Assembly: GCA_042701975.1 (NCBI GenBank)
Contig: CP170561.1
Coordinates: 1,240,001-1,304,000 of the forward strand
Direction: 5' to 3'
Length of the DNA: 64,000 bases
From: JAFALK01 sp042701975
Lineage (GTDB): Bacteria; Pseudomonadota; Gammaproteobacteria; Burkholderiales; Burkholderiaceae_C
Both the position numbers and the translations under genes were made by a program. Positions 39,848-48,737 of this stretch are shown here, piece by piece. The notes beneath the pieces are model-generated. The model had not been told where the DNA came from. It made no database searches and worked only from the letters and a program-made list of their open reading frames with translations. How positions within the stretch are numbered: the first letter of the stretch is position 1; every line of letters begins with the position of its first letter.

Positions 39848-40702
39848 CCAGTGATTCAGCCGGAAGGCCTTGAAGCAGCCTTCGCGCGTGCGATCCTTGA
39901 TCAGCAGGAAGTGCCACACCACTTGCGCCGCCGCTGCGGCAATGCCGATCAGGAACACGCGGCCCAGGCCGAAATGCAGGCCGATCCAGGTCCACAGGCC
40001 GAGGAAAGCCACATAGAAGGCCATCACCGCCGGCACGACGATGCGGCCCAGCGTGAGCGCCGAGGTCTGGATGCCGATGCGGATGTCGTCGTCGGCATCG
40101 ACCATGGCGTATTCGGTGTCGTAGGCCAGCACCCAGAAGAGATTGGCCACCAGCAGCAGCCAGGCGTGCAGCGGCACCGCGGCGCAGATGGCCGCGAGCG
40201 ACCAGTCGCCCGAGCCCAGCACGGCCGTGAAGGCCATCGGGATGCCGAAGGAAAACGCCACGCCGAGCACGGCCTGCGGCATCGAGAGCCAGCGCTTGGT
40301 GAAGGGGTAGACGATGGCGACGGCCAGCGCGGCGAAGGACAGCAGGATCGTCGGCGCGTTCGTCGTCAGCACCAGCAAGAAGGCGACGAGGGCCAGCGCG
40401 GCGCCGAAGAGCAGGGCCTGCTTGACCGAGATCCGGCCGCTGGTCACGGGCCGCTGCGCCGTGCGCTTCACATGCTTGTCGAACTCGCGATCGGCCACGT
40501 CGTTGACGCAGCAGCCGGCCGAGCGCATCAGCACCGTGCCGGCGATGAATACGGCCAGCAGGTGCCAGCCGGGGAAGCCGTCGGCGGCCATCCACAGGGC
40601 CGAGAGCGTGGGCCAGAGCAGCAGCAACCAGCCGGCGGGGCGGTCCCAGCGGATGAGGTCCAGATACAGGGAAAGGCGCGAAGGTGCAGGCGACGAACTC
40701 AT
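39797..40702 (-). CDS. ubiA: 4-hydroxybenzoate octaprenyltransferase
   Basis: Membrane prenyltransferase of ubiquinone synthesis, attaching the polyprenyl chain to 4-hydroxybenzoate. 301 aa from the ATG at 40702; longer frame to 40984 is antisense to yebC. About eight helices, first Asp-rich motif NDVADREFD (67-75) and second YDTEYAMVDADDD (about 193-205), which bind Mg-diphosphate. IRWDRPAGWLLLLWPTLSAL is the typical N-terminus. Its 3' end overlaps the LacI gene tail to tail. Confidence 0.95.
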   Translation of the reverse strand: MSSSPAPSRLSLYLDLIRWDRPAGWLLLLWPTLSALWMAADGFPGWHLLAVFIAGTVLMRSAGCCVNDVADREFDKHVKRTAQRPVTSGRISVKQALLFGAALALVAFLLVLTTNAPTILLSFAALAVAIVYPFTKRWLSMPQAVLGVAFSFGIPMAFTAVLGSGDWSLAAICAAVPLHAWLLLVANLFWVLAYDTEYAMVDADDDIRIGIQTSALTLGRIVVPAVMAFYVAFLGLWTWIGLHFGLGRVFLIGIAAAAAQVVWHFLLIKDRTREGCFKAFRLNHWLGFAVFAGSALDLALR

Positions 40703-40754
40703 GGCGTGATTGTGCCGGGCGACAATCCACGGATTCGAAAGCAGGAGAGCCGCC

Positions 40755-41465
40755 ATGGGCGCACAGTGGAAAGCAAAGCACAAGGACATCGCCGCCAACG
40801 CCAAGGGCCGCATCTTCACCAAGCTGTCCAAGGAAATCATCCTGGCCGCACGCGGCGGTGCCGACCCCGACATGAACCCGCGCCTGCGCATGTGGGTGGA
40901 CGCGGCCAAGAAGGCCTCGATGCCCAAGGACACGCTGGAGCGCGCGATCAAGAAGGGCGCCGGGCTCACGGGCGAGAACGTCAACTACGAGCGCGTGACC
41001 TACGAAGGTTTTGCCCCGCACCGCGTGCCGCTGATCGTCGAATGCCTGACGGACAACGTCAACCGCACGATCAGCGAGATCCGCGTGCTGTTCCGCAAGG
41101 GCCAGCTCGGCGCCGCCGGCTCGGTGTCCTGGGACTTCGACCACGTGGGCCTGATCGAGGCGTCGCCCGCTGCGGCCGGCGCTGACGTGGAGATGGCCGC
41201 CATCGAGGCCGGTGCTCAGGACTTCGAGCCCGCGCCGGATGCGGAAAGCCCGGCGCTGTTCATCACCGATGCCGCTGATCTGGACTTGGTCAGCCGCGCG
41301 CTGCCGGCGCAGGGCTTCACGGTGACCTCGGCCAAGATCGGCTATCGCCCGAAGAACCCGGTGTCGGGCCTGGGCGCGGCGGAGCTGGAGGAGGTAGAAG
41401 CTTTCCTCGCTGCCATCGACAACTACGACGACACGCAAGAGGTGTACGTCGGTTTGGCGGGTTAG
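40755..41465 (+). CDS. yebC: YebC/PmpR family protein
   Basis: 236 aa from the ATG at 40755, preceded by AGGAG. Starts MGAQWKAKHKDIAANAKGRI, close to the family's characteristic N-terminus, then RLRMWVDAAKKASMPKDTLERAI and ECLTDNVNRT. YebC-type proteins bind DNA as regulators in some species and have been linked to ribosome function on stalling sequences in others; which applies here is unknown. Divergent from ubiA with a 52-bp gap. Confidence 0.93.
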   Translation: MGAQWKAKHKDIAANAKGRIFTKLSKEIILAARGGADPDMNPRLRMWVDAAKKASMPKDTLERAIKKGAGLTGENVNYERVTYEGFAPHRVPLIVECLTDNVNRTISEIRVLFRKGQLGAAGSVSWDFDHVGLIEASPAAAGADVEMAAIEAGAQDFEPAPDAESPALFITDAADLDLVSRALPAQGFTVTSAKIGYRPKNPVSGLGAAELEEVEAFLAAIDNYDDTQEVYVGLAG

Positions 41466-41479
41466 GACGATTCGGACAG

Positions 41480-42298
41480 CTATGGCTTGAAGCCCGCTCG
41501 CTCCTTGGCCATCGCCTCGGGAAAGTAGCGCTTCAGGATGCGCAGCAAGGTGCCGTCCTGGTGGATGGCGTGCAGCGCGTCCTGGATCTGCATGCGCCGC
41601 GCTTCATCCAGGCTCTTGCGCGAAAGGTAGAGGCCCGAGAGGTAGGGGTCGCTCTCCGGAATCGCCAGCGCGCGGATCGTGCTGGCCTCGGGCAGGTCAC
41701 GCAGCGCGGCGATGAAGTAGGCGGGCGTGACGATCAGCCCGTCGTAGCGGCCGGCGATCAGGCGCGGGATCAGCGCTTCGGCGCTCACGGTCGTCTCCAC
41801 GCGGTTCTGCCGAATCAGCACCGCGATCCGCGCATTGATGAAGCTGCTGTAGTTGCTGCTGGCCAGCACGCCCAGCCGCAGCTCGGGCATGGCGACGAAC
41901 CGGTTCAGGTCGAAGCCCGGCGTGGCGAGTTTGCGGTTCACGAGCAGGTAGTCGCGCGTCTGCGCCATGGGCACGAACTGCGCGTAGGCATCGCGCTCGG
42001 GCGTGCGCGAGGTGGAGGTGGCCAGGTCGATGATCTCGCCGCGCTCCAGCGACTGGAAGATGCGCGGCCGGTTCATCTCCACAATCTCGTGCGGGCAGCC
42101 CAGTCGGCGCGAGAGCTCCTGCATCAGCTCCACGTCGTAGCCGCGCGCCTGGCCGTCATGCCGGAAGTAGGCCACGCCCAGCGGCGACATGCCGACCTTG
42201 AGCGGCGCGCAAGTCATGGGCACGGCGCGCGTTGCCAGGGGCAGGGCGGCGGCAGACAGGAGCAGTCCGCGCCTCAGGCGCGAAGGGGCGTCGTTCAT
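41480..42298 (-). CDS. family-3 periplasmic solute-binding protein
   Basis: 272 aa. N-terminal export signal with paired arginines (RLRRGLLLSAAALPLATRA), possibly Tat-dependent. The SBP_bac_3 fold follows: LKVGMSPLGVAYFRHDGQARGYDVELMQELSRRLG and DLATSTSRTPERDAYAQF. Usually such proteins bind polar amino acids or are sensory. It lies 15 bp after livM on the same strand, at the end of an operon that already has its own, unrelated binding protein. No family-3 permease is nearby, so it may be a stand-alone sensor or scavenger. Confidence 0.82.
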   Translation of the reverse strand: MNDAPSRLRRGLLLSAAALPLATRAVPMTCAPLKVGMSPLGVAYFRHDGQARGYDVELMQELSRRLGCPHEIVEMNRPRIFQSLERGEIIDLATSTSRTPERDAYAQFVPMAQTRDYLLVNRKLATPGFDLNRFVAMPELRLGVLASSNYSSFINARIAVLIRQNRVETTVSAEALIPRLIAGRYDGLIVTPAYFIAALRDLPEASTIRALAIPESDPYLSGLYLSRKSLDEARRMQIQDALHAIHQDGTLLRILKRYFPEAMAKERAGFKP

Positions 42299-42313
42299 CG
42301 GTTGATCGGTCGA

Positions 42314-43330
42314 TCAGGTGGCGGTGTGGGTCTCCGGCCTTCGCAGCTTCTCCCACAGCGCCACCGCCTCGCCCACGATGCCGCGCCGGAAGGCCAGCAC
42401 GCAGACGATGAAGATCAGGCCCGTGACCAGGCTCACCGATTCGCCCAGGCCCTGGAACCAGGCGATGCCGGTCAGCGACGCCAGCGCGTTGCCCAGGTCG
42501 CCGACCCTGTTCTCCAGCATCACGATCACCAGCGCGCCGACCATCGGCCCGATCATCGTGCCCATGCCGCCCACGAGTGTCATCAGGATCACGGCGCCCG
42601 AGGTGGTCCACAGCGCGTCGGTCAGCGTGGCAAAGCCGAGCACGAGGGTCTTGGTGGCGCCGGCCAGGCCAGCCAGCGCGGCCGAGAGCACGAAGGCCAG
42701 CAGCTTGAAGCGGTCGACGTCGTAGCCGAGAGAGATGGCGCGGGCCTCGTTCTCGCGGATCGAGGTCAGCACCTGGCCGAAGGGCGAGTGCACCGTGCGC
42801 CAGATCAGCGCGAAGGCGGCGATGAAGATCGCGAGCACCACGTAATAGAGCGTCAGGTCGTTGCCCAGGTCGAGCCCGAACAGATGGCCGCGCGGCACCT
42901 GCTGCAGGCCGTCCTCGCCGCCGGTGAAGGGCGCCTGCAGGAAGAAGAAGTACACCATCTGCGCCAGGGCCAGCGTGATCATGGCGAAGTAGATGCCCGA
43001 GCGGCGGATGGCCAGCAGGCCGAAGGCCAGGCCGAGCGCGCCGGCACACGCGGCACCGAACAGCAGCCCCGTGAGCGGCCCGAAACCCCACATCTTCACT
43101 GCGTGTCCGCAGGCATAAGCGGCGGCACCGAGAAACGCCGCGTGGCCGAAGCTCAGCAGCCCGGTGAAGCCGATCAGCAGGTTGAACGCGCAGGCGAACA
43201 GCGCGAAGCACAGCACCTTCATCACGAAGATCGGATACACGCCGAAGGCCGGCAGCAGGGCGATGCCGGCAAACAGCGCCGCGTAGCCGAGCAGCTGCTT
43301 GCGGTCTTTCATCATCGTCGTCGTGGACAT
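42314..43330 (-). CDS. livM: branched-chain amino acid/amide ABC permease LivM
   Basis: 338 aa from the ATG at 43330; the frame upstream to 43738 overlaps livH and is not coding. Eight to ten helices. FNLLIGFTGLLSFGHAAFLGAAAY is the family hallmark (NLxxGxxGxxSxGHAAF), and the cytoplasmic RENEARAISLGYDV segment contacts the ATPases. Start overlaps the livH stop as TGATG. Works with LivH, LivG and LivF in this operon. Confidence 0.94.
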   Translation of the reverse strand: MSTTTMMKDRKQLLGYAALFAGIALLPAFGVYPIFVMKVLCFALFACAFNLLIGFTGLLSFGHAAFLGAAAYACGHAVKMWGFGPLTGLLFGAACAGALGLAFGLLAIRRSGIYFAMITLALAQMVYFFFLQAPFTGGEDGLQQVPRGHLFGLDLGNDLTLYYVVLAIFIAAFALIWRTVHSPFGQVLTSIRENEARAISLGYDVDRFKLLAFVLSAALAGLAGATKTLVLGFATLTDALWTTSGAVILMTLVGGMGTMIGPMVGALVIVMLENRVGDLGNALASLTGIAWFQGLGESVSLVTGLIFIVCVLAFRRGIVGEAVALWEKLRRPETHTAT

Positions 43331-44217
43331 CAGCGTTCTTTCCCGAAGAGACCTGCCGGCCGCGCCAGCAGCACCAGCGCCATGACGATGAACACCACCA
43401 CGTTGGAGGCCTCGGGCTTGAAGACGCGCGTCAGGCCCTCGATCACGCCCAGGCCGAGGCCCGTGAGGATGGCGCCGCCGATCGAGCCCATGCCGCCGAT
43501 CACGACCACGGCGAAGACCACGATGATGAGGTTGGAGCCCATCAGCGGCGAGACCTGGATGATGGGCGCGGCCAGCACGCCGGCAAACGCGGCCAGCGCC
43601 ACGCCGCCGGCGTAGGTCAGCGAGATCATCACCGGCACGTTGACGCCGAAGGCCTGCACCAGGCGCGGGTTCTCGGTGCCGGCGCGCAAGAGCGCACCCA
43701 GGCGCGTTTTCTCGATCAGCGCCCACACCGCGAAGCACATCAGCAGCGAGGCCACGACCACCCAGGCGCGGTACTTGGGCAGGAACATGAAGCCCACGTT
43801 GATGGCGCCGGTCAGCTCCTGCGGCACGTCGTACGGCTGGCCCGAGACGCCGTAGAAGCTGCGGAACAGGCCTTCCATCACCAGCGTGATGCCGAAGGTG
43901 AGCAAGAGGCCGTAGAGGTGGTCGAGCTTGTACAGCCAGCGCAGCAGCAGCCGCTCGATCACGAGGCCAAGAACGCCCACCACCAGCGGCGCCACGCCGA
44001 GCATCACCCAGTAGTTGAGGCCCAGGTACTCCATGCCCATCCAGGCCAGCATGGCGCCCATCATGTACAGCGCCCCGTGGGCGAAGTTGATGATGTTGAG
44101 CATGCCGAAGATGACCGCCAGGCCCAGCGACAGCATCGCGTAGAACGAGCCGTTCACCAGGCCCAGCAGCAGCTGGCCCATGAAGGCCGGCAGCGGAATA
44201 CCAAAGACCTCAGTCAT
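43330..44217 (-). CDS. livH: branched-chain amino acid/amide ABC permease LivH
   Basis: 295 aa, about eight helices. NGSFYAMLSLGLAVIFGMLNIINFAHGALYM is the characteristic LivH N-terminus, and GTENPRLVQAFGVNV the cytoplasmic ATPase-contact loop. It follows the binding-protein gene by 13 bp and overlaps livM by one base (TGATG). Confidence 0.94.
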   Translation of the reverse strand: MTEVFGIPLPAFMGQLLLGLVNGSFYAMLSLGLAVIFGMLNIINFAHGALYMMGAMLAWMGMEYLGLNYWVMLGVAPLVVGVLGLVIERLLLRWLYKLDHLYGLLLTFGITLVMEGLFRSFYGVSGQPYDVPQELTGAINVGFMFLPKYRAWVVVASLLMCFAVWALIEKTRLGALLRAGTENPRLVQAFGVNVPVMISLTYAGGVALAAFAGVLAAPIIQVSPLMGSNLIIVVFAVVVIGGMGSIGGAILTGLGLGVIEGLTRVFKPEASNVVVFIVMALVLLARPAGLFGKER

Positions 44218-44230
44218 CGCTGCTGCCGCT

Positions 44231-45433
44231 TCACTTCTTCACGAGCGGGCACTTGGACTCGGAGAGCTTGGTGAAGGCCTCGTCGCCAGGGATCCGGGTC
44301 ACGACCTTGAGGTAGTCCCAGGGCTCGTTGGATTCCTTCGGGCTCTTCACCTGGAAGAGGAACATGTCATGCACGAAGCGGCCATCTTCCTTGCGGATCG
44401 TGCCGCTGCTGTAGAAGTCCTTGATCGGCGTGGACTTCAGCGCGGCCATGATCTTGTCGCCGTCGTCGGTCTTGAGCTTGTCCACCGCCTTCAGGTAGTT
44501 CGTCACAGCCGAGTAGTCGGCGGCGTGCAGCGAGGAGGGCATCTTCTTCATCTTCTCGAAGTAGCGGCGCGACCACTCGCGAGCTTCGGGAGATTGGTTC
44601 CAGTACCAGCTGTCGGTCAGGTACATGCCCTCGGCGGTCTTGACGCCGATCGAATGCACATCCTGGATGAACATCAGCAGGCCGGCCATCTTCATGGTCT
44701 TGGTGATGCCGAACTCCGTGGCCGCCTTGACCGCGTTGATGGTGTCGCCGCCGGCATTGGCCAGGCCCAGGATCTGCGCGCCGCTGCCTTGGGCCTGCAG
44801 CAAGAAGGAGGAGAAGTCGCTGGCGTTGAGCGGGTGCTTGACGGCGCCCAGCACCTTGCCGCCGGCCTTGGTGATGACCTCGGTGGCGTCGTTCTGCAGC
44901 GAGGCACCGAAGGCGTAGTCGGCCGTCAGGAAGTACCAGCTCTTGCCGCCGGCCTTGACCATCGGGTTGACCGTGCCGCGCGCCAGGGCCACGGTGTCGT
45001 AGGCGTAGTGGATGGAGTAGGGCGTGCAGGCCTCGTTGGTCACGCGGGCCGAGCCGGCGCCGATGACGATGAAGGGCTTGTGCTTCTCGGCCGCCACGGT
45101 GGCCATGGCCAGGGCGGTGCCGGAGTTGGTGCCGCCGATCAGCAGGTCCAGGCCTTGGGTGTCAAACCATTCGCGGGCCTTGGCCGAGGCCACGTCCGCC
45201 TTGTTCTGGTGGTCCGCGTAGATGAACTCAATCTTCTTGCCCGCTGCCACGCCCTTCATGTCGGCGATGGCCATCTTGATGGCTTCCACGCCGCCGGGGC
45301 CGTCGATGTCGGCGTAGACGCCGGACAGGTCGGTCAGCAGGCCGATCTTGATCACGTCACCCGAGATCTGGGCCTGGGCGCTGCCCATGGCGGTGGCAGC
45401 CAGGGCCGCGAGCGCAAGTGTCTTCATCTTCAT
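44231..45433 (-). CDS. livK: periplasmic leucine/amide-type binding protein (LivK family)
   Basis: 400 aa. Signal peptide in residues 1-21 (ending AQA). Type I periplasmic-binding fold: VIKIGLLTDLSGVYADIDGPG, then GGTNSGTALAMATVAAEKHKP and KSWYFLTADYAFG. This DLSG...YAD pattern is shared by a large betaproteobacterial expansion with diverse ligands (branched-chain amino acids, amides, aromatic acids), so ligand identity is uncertain. It lies between livF and livH. Confidence 0.92.
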   Translation of the reverse strand: MKMKTLALAALAATAMGSAQAQISGDVIKIGLLTDLSGVYADIDGPGGVEAIKMAIADMKGVAAGKKIEFIYADHQNKADVASAKAREWFDTQGLDLLIGGTNSGTALAMATVAAEKHKPFIVIGAGSARVTNEACTPYSIHYAYDTVALARGTVNPMVKAGGKSWYFLTADYAFGASLQNDATEVITKAGGKVLGAVKHPLNASDFSSFLLQAQGSGAQILGLANAGGDTINAVKAATEFGITKTMKMAGLLMFIQDVHSIGVKTAEGMYLTDSWYWNQSPEAREWSRRYFEKMKKMPSSLHAADYSAVTNYLKAVDKLKTDDGDKIMAALKSTPIKDFYSSGTIRKEDGRFVHDMFLFQVKSPKESNEPWDYLKVVTRIPGDEAFTKLSESKCPLVKK

Positions 45434-45462
45434 GGTTGTCTCCTAGAAAAGATTGAATCAGT

Positions 45463-46176
45463 TCACACACTGAGCAGTTCGTCGAGCAATGCCTTCTTGG
45501 CGGGCAGTTCGGCAGCGGGGAAGGACTCCACCACCTGTCCATGCTCGATGACGTAGAAATGGTCGGCCAGCGGCGCGGCGAAGCGAAAGTTCTGCTCCAC
45601 CATCACGATGGTGAAGCCCGCCGCCTTGAGCGCCGTGATCATGCGCGCCAGCGCCTGGACGATGACCGGCGCCAGGCCTTCGGAGATCTCGTCCAGCAGC
45701 AAGATGTCCGCGCCGGTGCGCAGGATGCGGGCCACCGCCAGCATCTGCTGCTCGCCGCCTGAGAGCCGCGTGCCGGGGCTGTGGCGACGCTCGGACAGGT
45801 TGGGGAACATCGCGTAGATCTCGGCCTCGCTCATCACCTTGCCGCGCGCGGACTTGAGCAGCGGCGGCAGGCGCAGGTTCTCTTCGGTGGAGAGGCTGGC
45901 GAAGATGCCGCGCTCTTCCGGGCAGTAGCCCAGGCCCAGGTGGGCGATGCGGTGCGTGGCCAGGCCGATGGCCTCGGTGCCGTGGATCTTGACCGAGCCC
46001 TTGCGGGCGCCGGTCAGGCCCATCAGCGCGCGCAGCGTGGTCGTGCGGCCCGCGCCGTTGCGGCCCAGCAGCGTGACGACCTGGCCGGGCTGCACGCTCA
46101 GGTTGATGCCATGCAGGATGTGGCTCTCGCCGTACCAGGCGTGCAGGTTCGTGATTTCAAGCGCTGGGGTGGCCAT
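45463..46176 (-). CDS. livF: branched-chain amino acid/amide ABC ATPase LivF, atypical Walker A
   Basis: 237 aa from the ATG at 46176, which overlaps the livG stop as TGATG. Signature LSGGEQQMLAVARIL, Walker B ILLLDEISEGLAP, switch VMVEQN. The Walker A segment reads GRNGAGRTTT (38-47): the nearly invariant lysine is arginine (codon CGC). LivG in the same operon has a normal GPNGAGKTT. The rest of the protein is intact, so this is a real substitution rather than decay. Confidence 0.93.
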   Translation of the reverse strand: MATPALEITNLHAWYGESHILHGINLSVQPGQVVTLLGRNGAGRTTTLRALMGLTGARKGSVKIHGTEAIGLATHRIAHLGLGYCPEERGIFASLSTEENLRLPPLLKSARGKVMSEAEIYAMFPNLSERRHSPGTRLSGGEQQMLAVARILRTGADILLLDEISEGLAPVIVQALARMITALKAAGFTIVMVEQNFRFAAPLADHFYVIEHGQVVESFPAAELPAKKALLDELLSV

Positions 46177-46949
46177 CAGTGCGCGCCCTCGAGCTCGACG
46201 CTCTCGCTGCCCATGTAGGCCTCGAGCACGCCGGGGTGGCGCGAGACGGTCTCGTAGTCGCCCTCGGCCAGCACCGCGCCGCGCGCCAGCACGGTGATGC
46301 GGTCCGCGATGCGCGAGACCACCTTCATGTTGTGCTCCACCATCAGCACCGTGCGGCCTTCGGCCACGCGCTTGATGAGCGCGGTGACGCGCTCCACGTC
46401 TTCCGAGCCCATGCCCTGCGTGGGTTCGTCCAGCAGCATCAGCTTGGGCTCCATGGCCATGGTGGTGGCGATCTCCAGCGCGCGCTTGCGCCCGTACGGC
46501 AGCTCGCCGGCTTTGAGCTGCGCCATCGATTGCAGATCGACGAGCTCGAGCAGCTCCATCACCCGCGCATCCAGCGACTTCAGCCCCGACAGCCCGCGCC
46601 AGAAGTGAAAGCTCGTGCCCGTGAAGCGCTGCAGTCCGATGCGCACGTTCTCCAGCACGGTCAGGTGCGGGAACACGGCGGAGATCTGGAAGCTGCGGAT
46701 CACGCCGCGCCGCGCGATGTGGGCGGGTTTCTCGCGCGTGATGTCCTGGCCTTCGAAGTGGATGCTGCCGCGGGTCGGTTCGAGGAACTTGGTCAGCAGG
46801 TTGAAGCAGGTCGTCTTGCCGGCGCCGTTCGGGCCGATCAGCGCGTGGATATGCCCGCGCCGGACCTGCAGGTTCACGCCGTCCACGGCCGTGAAACCCT
46901 TGAAGTCCTTGCTCAAGCCCCTTGTCTCCAGGATCAGCTCTTCGCTCAT
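46176..46949 (-). CDS. livG: branched-chain amino acid/amide ABC ATPase LivG
   Basis: 257 aa from the ATG at 46949. Walker A GPNGAGKTT, a full LivG Q-loop region (GVIRSFQISAVFPHLTVLEN), Walker B LMLLDEPTQGM. The C-terminus carries the LivG-specific TVLARGAVLAEGDYETV. The signature region reads AGELPYGRKRALEIATTM, as is usual for LivG, where LSGG is replaced by LPYG. First gene of the operon livG-livF-livK-livH-livM-SBP3. Confidence 0.94.
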   Translation of the reverse strand: MSEELILETRGLSKDFKGFTAVDGVNLQVRRGHIHALIGPNGAGKTTCFNLLTKFLEPTRGSIHFEGQDITREKPAHIARRGVIRSFQISAVFPHLTVLENVRIGLQRFTGTSFHFWRGLSGLKSLDARVMELLELVDLQSMAQLKAGELPYGRKRALEIATTMAMEPKLMLLDEPTQGMGSEDVERVTALIKRVAEGRTVLMVEHNMKVVSRIADRITVLARGAVLAEGDYETVSRHPGVLEAYMGSESVELEGAH

Positions 46950-46997
46950 GTCTTGCACTGTAGGGGGCCGCCAGAGCGGCGGAAGCGAGGGAATTTA

Positions 46998-47546
46998 CTA
47001 ACGGTCGCCAGCGTGGAGTGCACGCCACTCCTTCACAGTCATGCCATAGACCTCGCAGTCCATGTCGTACCAGCGCTCTTCACCACGATAGTGCATGCCC
47101 AGCTTCTTCATCACATGCGAGGAGGCGGTGTTGGCCGGCTGGCAGACGGCGACCAGCTGTGGCGCCTGGACCGTCTCGAAGGCGAAGGTGGCCATCGCCC
47201 GCGCGGCCTCGGTGGCATAGCCGCGGCCCCAGCGGTCGCGCCGCAGCCGCCAGCCGGTCTCGTGCGGATTGGCCCGGTCGCGGCCCAGGTGTTGCACGCA
47301 ACCGGCGCCGACGAGCGCGCCGCGCTCGCCCGTCTGCGTCAGCTCGAAGAAGCTCCACCACGAGTAGCCCCAGTCGGCCCAGCGCGCCTTCACCCGCGCG
47401 ATGACCTCGCGCGTGTACTCAGGCAGCTCCGGCTTGCCGGTGATGTAGCGCATCACGGCCGGATCGCGGTTCATGTCGTACAGACCTTCGAAGTGGTCGT
47501 CGTCGAACGGGACGAGGCGCAAACGCTCTGTTGTCAGGATGGTCAT
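46998..47546 (-). CDS. GNAT family acetyltransferase (RimJ/RimL type)
   Basis: 182 aa from the ATG at 47546; the very long open frame to 48755 is antisense to ltrA. TERLRLVPFDDDHFEGLYDMNRDPAVMRYI is the RimJ/L-like start, RRDRWGRGYATEAARAM the acetyl-CoA pyrophosphate loop, and NTASSHVMKKLGM the family's C-terminal motif. The acceptor (protein N-terminus or small amine) is unknown. It precedes livG by 48 bp on the same strand and diverges from ltrA. Confidence 0.9.
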   Translation of the reverse strand: MTILTTERLRLVPFDDDHFEGLYDMNRDPAVMRYITGKPELPEYTREVIARVKARWADWGYSWWSFFELTQTGERGALVGAGCVQHLGRDRANPHETGWRLRRDRWGRGYATEAARAMATFAFETVQAPQLVAVCQPANTASSHVMKKLGMHYRGEERWYDMDCEVYGMTVKEWRALHAGDR

Positions 47547-47564
47547 TCGTGCAACATTCAAGCC

Positions 47565-48737
47565 ATGAGCGAACACCTTAGCACCCCGATCCTGTCCTGG
47601 CGCCGTCCGATGCCGGCCCGTGCGCGTGACGAACACCACCGCGCGTCCACGCCGCTGGAGCTGATGTTTGACCTGGTGATGGTGGTGGCCGTGGCGCAGG
47701 CGGCGGCGAGCCTGCATCACGGCTTGGCGGGGGGCGATCAAGGCGGCCACGTGCTGGAGGCTGTGCGCCTGTACTTCGCCGCTTTCTTCGCGCTGTGGTG
47801 GGCCTGGATGAACTTCACCTGGTTCGCCTCCGCCTACGACAACGACGACGTGCCCTACCGCCTGCTTGTCTTCGTGCTGATGGTTGGCGCCCTGGTCTTC
47901 GCGGCCGGCGTGCCGGACTTCGCCCGCGGCGACCTGCGCCTGCCTGTGGCCGGCTACGTGCTCATGCGGGTGGCCATGATCGTGCTGTGGCTGCGCGCGG
48001 CGCGGCATGACGAGCGCGGGCGCGCTTGCGCAAGGCGTTATGCGCTGGGCATCTTCCTCTGCCAGTGCGGCTGGATCGCGCTGATCAACCTGCGGCAAGA
48101 CCTGCTCTGGCCGGGCTTCACCCTGCTGCTGCTGGCCGAGCTGGCCGTGCCGGTCTGGGCCGAGCGCAAGGGCGAGACGAGCTGGCACCCGGGCCACATC
48201 GCCGAGCGCTACGGCCTGCTGACGCTGATCGTGCTGGGCGAGGCGGTCAGCTCGCTCTCGATGGGCGTGGCCGCCGCGCACGAGGGCGGCGGCTGGGATG
48301 CGCAGCGGCTGGCCACCATCGGCGGCGGCCTGCTGCTGTTGTTCTCGATGTGGTGGATCTATTTCGACCGGCCCAGCCAGCACCTGCTCGGCCACTTTCG
48401 CACCGCTGTGATGTGGGGTTATGGGCACTACTTCGTCTTCGGCGCGGCGGCGGCCGTGGGCGCTGGCCTGGCGGCGCAGATCGAGCATCCGCACGAGATG
48501 GTCAGCGCCCGGGCCGTTGCCACGGGCGCGGCGGTTTACCTGGGCGTGATGTGGGGCCTGTTCGTGGCCGCGCGCTGCGTGCCGCGCCACGAGTTCTGGC
48601 TGGCGCCGACGGCCGTCGTGGCCCTGCTGCTGTGCCCGGTTGTGGGTGGCGCATGGTCCACGCCGCTGGCCGGCGCGGTGCTGGTTGTGCTGCTGGTGAT
48701 CAAGGCTGCCTTCAAGGCGAGGACAATCGCGGCATGA
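47565..48737 (+). CDS. ltrA: low-temperature requirement A (LtrA) family membrane protein
   Basis: 390 aa with roughly ten to twelve membrane helices. TPLELMFDLVMVVAVAQAA near residue 30 and the central HIAERYGLLTLIVLGEAV are the diagnostic LtrA motifs. Named from a Listeria cold-sensitivity gene; the biochemical function is not established. The ATG at 47565 is 18 bp from the divergent GNAT start, so the two promoters must overlap. Its stop overlaps the next start as ATGA. Confidence 0.9.
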   Translation: MSEHLSTPILSWRRPMPARARDEHHRASTPLELMFDLVMVVAVAQAAASLHHGLAGGDQGGHVLEAVRLYFAAFFALWWAWMNFTWFASAYDNDDVPYRLLVFVLMVGALVFAAGVPDFARGDLRLPVAGYVLMRVAMIVLWLRAARHDERGRACARRYALGIFLCQCGWIALINLRQDLLWPGFTLLLLAELAVPVWAERKGETSWHPGHIAERYGLLTLIVLGEAVSSLSMGVAAAHEGGGWDAQRLATIGGGLLLLFSMWWIYFDRPSQHLLGHFRTAVMWGYGHYFVFGAAAAVGAGLAAQIEHPHEMVSARAVATGAAVYLGVMWGLFVAARCVPRHEFWLAPTAVVALLLCPVVGGAWSTPLAGAVLVVLLVIKAAFKARTIAA

